This document shows positions 54,069 to 64,000 of a stretch of DNA of 64,000 nt, piece by piece; position 1 is the first letter of the stretch; the number at the start of each line of letters is the position of its first letter. The stretch covers positions 35,380,218 to 35,444,217 of the forward strand of contig CM066982.1 of assembly GCA_033977485.1 (NCBI GenBank), written 5' to 3'. The DNA comes from Hydrangea macrophylla. Taxonomy: Eukaryota > Streptophyta > Magnoliopsida > Cornales > Hydrangeaceae. The notes beneath the pieces were generated by a model. That model saw only the letters and a program-made list of their open reading frames with translations, did not search any database and was not told the DNA's origin. The position numbers and the translations under genes were made by a program.

Positions 54069-56330
54069 GTAAAACATACATTTCTATAATCACTCCATAT
54101 CTTCCTGCTATCTTGTTCTCTCATGTGACTAAGCAAGAGAAATCCTACCCATTAGTAAGGAAAACACATTTCTTTGTTGCTTAATAGGGGAAAGTAAGGA
54201 AAAGGAAATGAGCTTCCTATTAGCGTCTTGAGAAAATTTTTCTTTCATTGCATGAGAAAGTTGATCTCAAATACCATTCGTGAATTGGAATTAGGTTCCT
54301 ACAAGTCTAGTTAGGTGAATCGTGATGGAGAGAGACTTACCCAACCAGAGACTTAAGCTCTGTGACTAGTGAGGAAACATGCAGGATTGAGAAAAACCTT
54401 TTCTCAGATTTGAACTGAAAAATATTCTCTCTTGTCAAAGCTTTTATCTAGTCGAAAGTTGAAATTTTTCCATTACTTTTAGTTTAGTACAAAATAAAGC
54501 TGTGACTATAGAACTGAGAAAGTTGATTTTTCTAGACATCGAACGATTGAATATTTTATGCAACATTCTATTCCACCCAAAAAAAACTGGGGTTTGGGAA
54601 AAAAAAAATAAATCAAATAAATAAATGGGGTCCAAACAAGCAAGGGTTTGTATGTCTTTTCACGTTACATGGATACTCTGTGGCCTGTGCTATGGTGTCT
54701 ACTAGTTCTATTCCTTTACTGGTAATGAAGGCTATGGAAATTGACTTGCCATTTACCAGATACAAGCTCTATTACAATTGATGAAAAGACAGACAGAGAA
54801 ATGTTGTTGGGATAACAGTAGATAAAATTTAAAAGAACAAATTCTAAGGGTTACTAGAAAAGGGGATAGGATAATGTCAAGACAGTAAGATTCTTTACCA
54901 ACATGGGGGACCCTTCCCCACCCCCCAGCAATTACTGCTATACATCTACAGTCTACATCAAGGGTAGTTAGCCCCTAAGTGAGCTATCTTGTTTAAGAGT
55001 TCTTTCCTTATTAAGAGTCCAACTAGGTCCCCTCAATCGTCGAGGGCTTGCTGCAGGGTTACCTCCCATATACCGATAACAAGCAATAATTAAGCGAAAA
55101 TGAACCATAGGCTATAGTTTGAGGATTACTCGTTCTAAGATATTTTTAACATACTTGGTGAATATCTAAGTAGGATTAGATAAAAAATTAAAGCTAATCT
55201 TGAAAACATGTTGGATGAATTAATTCAAGGAATAACTATGTCTAAGATCATGTTTATAAGAGTAGATATTTAGATATTGTACGAAAGAAAAAGAAACAGT
55301 AGCATGTGAGATGATGCATGGTGGACATGGGTTATATGGATTTGTATATTTTGCAGTAGAATATGCCTTATGATCGCAAATGTTCATTAAAAAGAAGAGA
55401 AGAACATTTAATTACCTTTAGGTGTGGATCACATACGAGTTAGATTGATTTTTCTTGAATAGACAAATAGATAGACTAGCTTGTCAACATGGTGTGGTAA
55501 TCCAATGAGAGAATTTGACCTCATAAAATAGACTACTTTTTATGTGTACTTTAAAGTGAATAAAAAACAAAAGGAAGAACAAGAAGAAGAAGAAGAAAAC
55601 GTGCTGGTTTTTTTAAGAAAAGGTAGCAGAATCTTTAAAAAAACAAAATGTTTAAAGATGTATCATGAAATCAGAGGTTCAAACTAAAATAATGTGGAAG
55701 ATAATGACTTTTTATTGATTATATTAAAGGAATATCAAAGTCAGTCCTTGGAGAATTAAAAGGAAAGGTACCATTATCTAAATAAACTTCGTGATACACA
55801 TAAGTTAAAACTACTAACTAGCATAAGAATAAGAGTAAGATAAAACTAGCATAAGAACAAAAGGAATGTAGAATAGGATGTGACCAAAAACTAGAAATGA
55901 AGAAACTTTTGAAAGATGCAAGAAAAAAAGAAAATAGTTACAAAGTGGTAAGGGAGGCTAATGCCAAACTACGTAGGAAAATATGGAGAGATGATGATGA
56001 ACAAAATGGACATGGACATACAATTAATTAATCAACTTGTAAAGAATAAATAAGAATACAACTATATCATAATATTATCATACAACCAATATGTATTTCA
56101 AACAATGACTTCAGTATATCAGGATATCCATAAAACTAGGGAAGTTTTACAAGATTTATTTGTCGACAATAGATCAAAAAATGAAGAAACTTACTTCCAT
56201 TCAATATCCTTCCCTTGATGCACACATTGCATGAAAAGATGTGGCACACTTGCAACACTGTGTGCAAGAACCATGAATCTGCTTGCAGATTACGCACATC
56301 TGTTACTCATGTAAATAAAGCACAATTAGA
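54069..56330. other. CACTA interior, AT-rich, no supported gene
   Basis: No further PFP exon is seen after 54068. The region is AT-rich with a few simple repeats (GAA runs near 55580). Open frames here are short and without recognised sequence. Confidence 0.5.
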
Positions 56331-57838
56331 TGCCTAAATAAACTTGTGGAAACTAACGGAATGCATAACAGAATCACAATTAACAAATAATGCGAAAAAA
56401 TGACTTTTTCATCACTTAGACTTGAAAAAACATATTTTTTAAGGCTTTGAGTAGTGAAACGGTAAAGCGTGTATCCGAATGCCATGAAACCTTACTCGTA
56501 CCTCAAACATGCCTAAATAAATTTGTGGGAACTAACGGAATGCATAACGGAATCACGGTTCACAAATAATGTGAAAAAATGACTCTTTAATCACTTAGGC
56601 TTGAAAAAGCTTAGTTTTTGAGGTTTTGAGTAGTGAAACGATAAACCGTGTATCCGAATACCACGAAATCTTACTCGTACCTCAAACATGCCTAAATAAA
56701 CTTGTGGGAACTAATAGAATGCATAACGGAATCACGGTTCACAAATAATGCAAAAAAATGACTCTTTCATCACATAGGCTTGAAAAAGTTTAGTTTTTGA
56801 GGTTTTGAGTAGTGAAATGGTAAACCGTGTATCCGAATACCACAAAATCTTACTCGTACCTCAAACAAGCATAAATAAACTTGTGGGAACTAATGGAATG
56901 TATAATAGAATCACGGTTCACAAAAAATGCAAAAAAATGACTCTTTCATCACTTAGGCTTGAAAAAGCTTAGTTTTTGAGGTTTTGAGTAGTAAAACGGT
57001 AAACCATGCATTCGAATACCACGAAACCTTACTCGTACCTCAAACAGGCCTAAATAAACTTGTGAGAACTAACGGAATGCATAACGGAATCACGGTTCAC
57101 AAATAATGCGAAAAAATGACTCTTTAATCAATTAGGCTTGAAAAAGCTTAGTTTTGAGGTTTTGAGTAGTGAATCGGTAAACCTCTTAACCAAATGCCAC
57201 AAAACCTTACTAGTACCTCAAACATGTCTAAATAAACTTGTCGGAACTAATGGAATGCATAACAGAATCACGGTTCACAAAAAATGCAAAAAAATGACTC
57301 TTTCATCACTTAGGCTTTGAAAATACGTAGTTTTGGGGTTTTGAGGGGTGAAATTGTAAACCACTAAACAAAACGTCACGAAACCTTACTCGCACCTCAA
57401 ACATGCTTAAATAAACTTGTGAGAATTAGCCAAATGCATAACAGAATCACGGTTCACAAAAAATGCGAAAAAATGACTCTTTCATCACTTAGGCTTTGAA
57501 AATACGTAGTTTTGGGGTTTTGAGGGGTGAAATTGTAAACCACTAAACAAAACGTCACGAAACCTTACTCGCACCTCAAACATGCTTAAATAAACTTGTG
57601 AGAATTAGCCAAATGCATAACAGAATCACGGTTCACAAAAAATGCGAAAAAATGACTCTTTCATCACTTAGGCTTTGAAAATACGTAGTTTTGGGGTTTT
57701 GAGGGGTGAAATTGTAAACCACTAAACAAAACGTCACGAAACCTTACTCGCACCTCAAACATGCTTAAATAAACTTGTGAGCCAAATGCATAACGGAATC
57801 ACGGTTCACAAATAATGCGAAAAAATGACTCTTTCATC
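56331..57838. repeat. Tandem array of about 180-bp units, eight to nine copies
   Basis: CTAAATAAACTTGTGGGAAC-type phrases recur at about 56333, 56511, 56690, 56870, 57049, 57227, 57406, 57587 and 57767, a period of 178-181 bp. The last three units are almost identical, while the first five differ more. Confidence 0.9.
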
Positions 57839-58261
57839 ATTCCGAGTCCCCGAACACATTGTGGTCTCTCAAAACCCCCAAACTTAGTTTTACTCTTTTA
57901 ATATATTATATACAACTAATTAATGAATTCTTTTTTCTTTTTTGTAGGTACAAAGTTTCACATTTTGATGGAAGGTTCTAACAAGCGAACCACTTTTTTT
58001 GTTGGGCTAATTTTTTTTTGTGGCTTTCATAGTTTTGTTAGTACTTTTGATGAATATGTAATATGTATATGTTATTAGTTTAGCACTTGATTCGGATAGA
58101 TTTGTATATATTTTTTGTTCATCCCAATTAATTGGTTGATATTGAGATGAATCGATGAAATTTAGTAGTTGAAATAGATTATTGATCGAGTTGTATTTAA
58201 TTTTGTACAGGGTGGTATTGTATATATGTACAGGGTGGTATATATATATTGTTTTTACAGG
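57839..58261. other. CACTA interior between tandem array and right subterminal repeats
   Basis: AT-rich sequence with an acceptor-like TTTTTTGTAG at about 57940 followed by a short frame. It may be the last exon and 3' end of a captured or transposon gene. I cannot name it. Confidence 0.3.
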
Positions 58262-58850
58262 ATGGTATTTATGTCACTTTTCTACTTTTATGTCACTTTA
58301 GGTTAAAAGTGACATAAATAAAATGATATTTATGTCACTTTTAAGTATTTATGTCACTTTTAAGACTTTGATGTAATAATTTTGTTTGGTGTTTATGTCA
58401 CTTTTTTTACTTTTATGTCACTTTAGGTTAAAAGTGACATAAATAAAATGGTCTTTATGTCACTTTTAAGTATTTATGTCACTTTTAAGACTTTGATGTT
58501 ATAATTTTGTTTTGTATTTATGTTACTTTTCTACTTTTATGTCACTTTTAAGTATTTATGTCACTTTTAAGACTTTGATGTAATAATTTTGTTTGGTATT
58601 TATGTCACTTTTCTACTTTTATGTCACTTTAGGTTAAAAGTGACATAAATAAAATGGTATTTATGTCACTTTTTGGTATTTATGTCACTTTTTATTAACA
58701 AATGTGTTGGATTTATGAAACATTTGTCACTTTTATAAAGTATTTATGTCACTTTTAAAACATTTATGTCGTCTCTATTTATGTCACTTTTTACTGGAAA
58801 AAAAGTGACATAAATACCTATTTATGTCAATTTTTAAGTGACATAAAAGG
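58262..58850. repeat. Right subterminal repeats of the CACTA element
   Basis: TTTATGTCACTTTTAAG and GTGACATAAATAAAATGG alternate, with longer direct repeats of about 120-160 bp inside (58262, 58390, 58515). They match the motif of 48455-48870. Confidence 0.8.
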
Positions 58851-58910
58851 CCTTTTTTCTTATATACTGATTTAGAACATAAAACAGCATCTTAGTTATC
58901 TGTCACACTT

Positions 58911-59173
58911 CAATTGATCGACACAGGTTCGATCGACTGAACATAGTTCAATCGATTGAACTTTCAGTTTCACAAAAAGGTTTGAAAAATTTTACAGAAT
59001 AATTAAAAAATTAAAGTAAATATTTTAAAAACTTTAAAACTGTAAATTGAACACCTGGAAAGAAAACCACTCTCGACCGCTCGAACACCATTCGATCGAT
59101 CGAACAGAACCAAAGTTCGATCGCTTGAGATCTGATAGGTTCAATCGATCAAACATACTTCGATCGATTGAAC
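58911..59173. repeat. GATCGATC word clusters in the leader of the - strand retrotransposon
   Basis: Words at 58911-58961 and 59072-59173 include TTCGATCGATCGAAC, the word of the Athila-like element at 16539, and GTTCAATCGATTGAAC, a changed word that is still a perfect palindrome. Confidence 0.7.
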
Positions 59174-59327
59174 CCATCATGCATCTAATGCAATCATAGA
59201 TTTGTATTCTACTGCGATAACATTGCAGAAACAGATTTGTGGCGATGCAGTTTCGAAAATAGTTCTAAAATCAACATGAAAATCAAAGCTAGTGTTCCAA
59301 AACACATCTATAGATCCAAATAAGCAT

Positions 59328-59340
59328 GGCTTTGATACCA
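59328..59340 (-). other. Primer-binding site for initiator tRNA-Met
   Basis: The - strand reads TGGTATCAAAGCC, one mismatch from the common TGGTATCAGAGCC. Confidence 0.75.
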
Positions 59341-59342
59341 AT

Positions 59343-60697
59343 TAAAGGAAAATCAGATTTAAAAAATATTTTAAACCCGCAGCGAAAAGATTAAGTTTCA
59401 AAAACTTATTGGTATGCCCGGATCTACTACTCGTTAATTCTATAGATACGTACAAGAAAGGGGACAAGAATTAGACCTCATGGTCTTGAACCGAATTCTG
59501 AAATCTCTGACTTCCAGCTGCCTCCAATAGATGGCCTTTACTCTTATGACTCCTACGGATGCTACCGGAGAGGCTAGGGTTGGTGGGAACCCTAATAGAG
59601 TGGATGGAGTAGGTTTGGGAACCTTAAAATAGTTTCTGCAACTTTTGGTATAATAAAACGACGAACTCCTTTTTCTGGATGTAGCTGCCCTATCTTGACT
59701 AGATCATCACGTGCCTTTCCAAGCATCCTAGCAGAGCTAAGAGTGGGACCTCCTAGGCTCTTTATTGTTGGCTCAGACCAACTGTTAATTCCCATGACCA
59801 AACTCTTTGATCAGCAAACTAACAAACTGGTCAGTTAACGTTTACTCCACTATAAAACGATAACTGAACTCCAACGTAAAAGAACATATCCGAAGCGATA
59901 ACTAGACTTGTATGGTGTACTAATGTCTCTCTACCTTCAGCATTCGTAATCATATTCAGGTAGTCGGATAAACAATTACTGTCAACCTGAATCATGATTA
60001 CTTCTTGTATTCCTTGAGTCCCATTCACCACTCATAATTACAAAACATGTTGATAACTAATTATCAACAAGACTGCAATTCCTAGTAATAAACTTGGTGA
60101 CATTCTCAAGGGAATGCTTACTCTTTAATAGAGGGTAGATTCTATCTTGACAATATATGTTCACAACCCTATGAACATGACATACCCAAGATACCCAGGT
60201 GTTGATCTTTTATAGACCTCACTGATTGGTAAGTCAAAGCAGCCACATCCACAGTCTGTATTCATAATTGTCTCAAGATTGAAAACATGTACCTTATACA
60301 AGTTATGAGTTCCTATCGACTGTTGACAGCCTTAAGTGTTAATAGGAAAGCTCAGGTCCGTCAGTGCACTATAAGCACCAGCATAATAACTAAGAGCTAT
60401 ACTCTAGTGATTGAGATTCATCACTCCATCCAATGATAGTTAATCATGCTACAGCATAAAACTAATGAGATATCTAGTCTCATTATGCACTGCAACAAAT
60501 TCTAAGTATCACAGAATAGTAATTCGTATCTCACTTGCATGTATCTCATACATACACGAATTACTTGCTATGATACTTAAAGATTAGCAATCATCTTATG
60601 AAAGAAACATACACAACGAAATGTAAATCTGATATCCATATATTGAAATATCAATATCTCATACATAAAGTAATGGTTTGAGGGCACAAACCCAACA
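59343..60697 (-). repeat. LTR of the - strand retrotransposon, about 1355 bp
   Basis: The - strand start TGTTGGGTTTGTGCCC is at 60697. The other end lies next to the primer site, where the expected CA reads AA. No gene is in it. Only one LTR is visible. Confidence 0.65.
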
Positions 60698-62975
60698 GAT
60701 GGGTGGTAGGTTGAGCAGCCCGATGGGAAGATAGGCATGGTTCATAGTCATGGGAGTGTGGATACCGGGAATCGGACCACTTCTCTTGTTTGAGATTGTT
60801 TTGAAATTGATTTGAATCAACGAAAGAAAATAGGTCTGTTGAAAACAGATACAGAGTCGCCACTTGGTCTTTAAGGAACCAAGAAACCTAATTTTGACTC
60901 ACCCAAGCGGATAAGGGCACCGGCCCTTCATAACCAAAGAACTCGGTTCGGGGTTTTGGTACGAGAGAGGAAGGAGCCTTTGTCGCGACTAAAACACCCT
61001 CAACTCGCCCCGTCTTTCGACGGGCCTCAATTAGCATCCAAATAATCATCTTATACTATGTATGGTTCGGCAATTAATACTATGATAGTATATTACATTA
61101 CATAAGAAACTTGAAAATGGAAGATCTAAAGATAAAATATCATTCATAAGATCTAAATCAAATATCATGCAATGTAAAGTGGAAGATCACACAAACAAAC
61201 CTAGGAAAAATCGTCTAATCATATATCAATTAATCAAGTTTTTCTAATCTAAAGGGGGACATGAATTGTTCTTGAAACAAATAAGCAAAGAAATCAAAAT
61301 ATGCTTAACAAGCTAGTATGATGCATGTTATTCTTTGAGAAAAGAAGATCTCTCAATCCCCGGGACGGATGAGAAAGGATGATTAGATCAAAGGGGAAGC
61401 ATGAATGTGTGATCAAGTTCATTCCTTATAATCTTCTTGGATTAAGAGTTACAAAAACCCCAAATCTTGCATGAATGCAATGTATGTATCTAAAATGTGC
61501 AAAGGTTGTAGTGTGTTTTGTGTACATGGATTTCTAGAATGACTTAGAAGTCTAAAATGTGTATGAATGAATGAATGAAATTAACATGGGATGTGTACAA
61601 ATGTAGTATGAACTACTTCCTAAGATATGAACTAATTTGGAATGCATATAAGCATCAAATCAAAGAATGCAAGTTAAAGTATACTTGCTGTGAATAGTGG
61701 ACAGAACAGTAGCATGATCTTTTTGAATTTGAAAAGAGGGGTTAGGAATGTTTTCAATGCATGATTTTTTATGGAGATGTTCCTTATTGTGTCTAGAACA
61801 AAAATCAAAAGGCCAATCTTGAATAGCTATCACAGATTGAGAGAAATTATATAAACAATAGAGGTCACTCAGAAACAGAGTTCGTACTGTCGACTGAAAT
61901 GTTAGAAAATCTTAGAAAATGAAAACGAATGATCTAGAGGCCCATTTTATACAGAGAGTTTCCTAATACATTGAATTTTAAGGGAAAAATAAGTTTGGAC
62001 CACCCCTTTTGGAAAAGTTTTCGGGAAAAGAGGTCGTAAGTTGACCTAGCTGCTGTGACAGCAAAAAAATAGAATGTTTGGAAGGAATGTTGGGACCCAA
62101 ATGGACCATTTCCAAGTACTTCCAAGTCAAACCAAAAATCATGGGTGTTCTCCAATGAGTTAGGAAGACTTTCCAAGTGGCCTTGTATCCATATGTTGAG
62201 TATTGTGTTCTAGAAAAATCTTTGAACTCAACTCACTCACTGTTTTGACTCATTGTTTTGAAGATTTTGGAGAAAACAAAGTTTAGTTTCTTGAAACCAA
62301 ATGAGAGGGATTGAGAGGGGTTTTGAAATAGATGTTTTGAAAACATGTTTTCAACACTCAATAAGGATCATAGCCACTTAGAATACCTACATCAAACTCA
62401 TCATTTAAGAACCTCCAAGATTGTTGGAGAGATTTATTTTGTTTTTGGACATAACTTCAATACATTCCAAGAATACCTTGGAAGTATTGAGGTTATGGTC
62501 ATCATCTATCAAACATGTTTTTGAGGTCAAGAGCTACTATCCATGAGGATTCACTCACCCCAAACTTCATTTCATCACTTAGATGATGATGAACTAGTAA
62601 GTAAATAAAGAAAATAAAAAGGAAATGGGATGAGAAGAGATGAACAATAAATAAACAAGCAAGTAGATGATAATCAATAGATGATATTCATGAAGCATGA
62701 GACTTGTAGATTGGTGTATCACTCATATGTAATGACACTAGACATGGAAGAAGCTTCCACACTCTTGAATGCTCACTAAAATGGTGGTTGGGAGTATTGA
62801 ATGTTGAAGTAAATGGAAGTAATGAAGTAAAAACAAAGTTAGAACTCACTTTTGTTTTGAAAAATCAAAGAAGAAAGCTTCTTTTCTCTCCACTCTAACC
62901 TTATCTCTACACTTTCTCTCCCAAACTTTCTCTAAACTTGCATTTTTCTCCCCCAAAATGAGGAGTAATGGGGTG

Positions 62976-63189
62976 TTTATATAGGCCAACTTGGGGTGTT
63001 TTTGGGATTTAGAAAGTACTCCCATTGGCTCCAAACATCTGAAATCATAAAACTATGTCGTTTTGGCTTTTAATTAATCAAAATGGGACCACAAACTTAA
63101 TTACAAAAATGGACTGTTCTGGAGGGGAGTGCCGCGGCGGCACTGGACCACTGCCGCGGCGGCAGTGGGCCAGTGCCGCGGCAGCACTG
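62976..63189 (-). promoter_or_regulatory. Third Tat LTR promoter: three-word cluster and TATA box
   Basis: On the - strand three CCGCGG words (63189-63129) precede TATATAAA (62983-62976) by about 145 bp. This LTR has one word more than the other two. Confidence 0.55.
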
Positions 63190-63698
63190 CTCCTCCCTTC
63201 GTCTGGATAATGCTGTTTAGGCCCCCCGAAGTTCCGGTATTCGCGAAAAGGCCCTATTTTGTCCGAAATTCACAGAAAATGCGTACGAACTCCAAATCGA
63301 GGTTGTGATATACCGTTGGAAAGGTAATGGAGTCTACTTTACATAAACAATAGTTCGGGGATAGGTCACTTTGAAAAGTTTTGCGGTATTCGCGATAAAA
63401 GCCGATTTGATCGCCTTTTTCGCCTTTGGAAATTCATAATAAATTCGTTTTAAATCCAGAAATTATGTGCGATATACCGTTGGAAAGCTATTGACCTCTA
63501 GTATCCATGAAAAATATTTGAAAATTGTTTCGGTGCCCCGATTCCAAAGTCAAATCTTGGTCAAACTGGTCAATCCTGGGATTCCCGGGAAGTTCTGGGA
63601 ACCTCTGGGAGCTCCCAGGAGCCGACGTTTTCGCTCGATTCTCTTTTAAAACTTATTTTAATACTTTTCTAAGGATTCCGGTGAATTTGGACAATTTC

Positions 63699-63776
63699 GG
63701 TCAAACTTGGTCAAACTTCGGTCAAACCTGGTCAAATCTCGGTCAAACCTGGTCAAACCTTGGTCAAACCGGTCAA
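63699..63776 (-). promoter_or_regulatory. Array of eight TTGACC sites in the third Tat LTR
   Basis: GGTCAA occurs eight times at 8-11 bp spacing. A second group of three related sites is at 63548-63573. Confidence 0.5.
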
Positions 63777-64000
63777 CGGGGACTTTTCGGGAACTTCCGG
63801 GACTTCCGGGGGTCTCTGGGAGCTGACGATTTCACCCGATTCCTCTTAGAAACTCATTTTAATGCTTTTCTCATGACATAGCATGTTTTCAGGACTTTGG
63901 GACCAAATCTGGGAGTTTTCGGGCTTTTAGGGGCATTTTGGTCATTCTGAGCATTCTGAGAGATAGAGCTGACTTCCAGGAGTCTTTTTGAGTCTTTTTC

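Larger units (their letters stand above)
58867..60697 (-). mobile_element. LTR retrotransposon remnant on the - strand (LTR, primer site, leader)
   Basis: On the - strand the order is LTR (60697-59343), primer site for initiator tRNA-Met (59340-59328) and leader DNA with GATCGATC words. The CACTA element cuts it at about 58866. No pol is present to decide the superfamily; LTR start and primer suggest copia. Confidence 0.65.
60757..64000 (-). repeat. Third Tat LTR, cut by the right window edge
   Basis: It aligns by eye with 38783-42013 over its length, in the same orientation, and the first about 65 bases of the LTR lie beyond the window. Its end (TATCCACA on the - strand) is at 60757. The 59 bp between it and the preceding LTR (60698-60756) are unassigned. 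Short open frames inside are not genes. Confidence 0.83.

Noticed and set aside
56331..57838. Centromeric satellite block
   Set aside because: Only eight to nine units inside one transposon. Unit length alone does not show centromere function.

Overview
This window is plant nuclear DNA made almost entirely of transposable elements. It is probably from a flowering plant, and a eudicot is my guess from the element types; the sequence does not fix the species. The evidence is Ty3/gypsy elements of the Tat and Athila kinds, primer sites matching plant tRNA-Asp, a CACTA-type DNA transposon, a MULE transposase remnant, and spliced fragments of a plant metabolic gene. I see no intact host gene.

Layout. 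(1) 1-37564 is one old Tat-lineage element on the + strand, entering from the left, with pol first (3-4572, continued 13240-13421). Downstream of pol it carries two genes on the opposite strand: a DUF7745-like ORF (14330-15329) and a six-exon gene with a plant mobile domain, PMD (15688-16538 plus 31041-32370). A polypurine tract and a 3.2 kb LTR (34335-37564) close it. (2) A young Athila-like element without pol (4573-13239, target duplication TTGTC) sits inside its integrase gene. (3) A complete Athila-like element (16539-31040, target duplication CTCGG) sits inside exon 3 of its PMD gene. (4) 37573-38782 holds a MULE transposase fragment and, tail to tail with it, another PMD gene fragment. 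(5) 38783-47586 is a second Tat copy in inverted orientation: LTR plus the antisense gene pair, without pol. (6) 47587-60697 is an LTR retrotransposon remnant on the - strand, split by a 10.4 kb CACTA-like element (48439 to about 58866). The CACTA element carries four exons of a pyrophosphate-fructose-6-phosphate phosphotransferase gene, an array of about 180-bp repeats and a copia remnant. (7) 60757-64000 is a third Tat LTR.

How the parts relate. The Tat element is the oldest layer. By eye the LTR pairs differ by about 0.5% (element at 4573) and about 1.4% (element at 16539), so both nested insertions are recent. Gag, protease, reverse transcriptase, RNase H and integrase would copy and insert the elements. 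The antisense Tat genes and the gene after pol in the Athila element are extra functions whose roles are unknown.

Three patterns are not explained by ordinary annotation. First, each LTR family carries its own CpG-rich palindromic word, clustered just upstream of its TATA box and again upstream of its extra genes. Second, the two Athila elements share a noncoding block near the 3' LTR that folds into four small stems, one with a compensatory base-pair change. Third, the antisense Tat gene pair keeps the same exon structure in two diverged copies.
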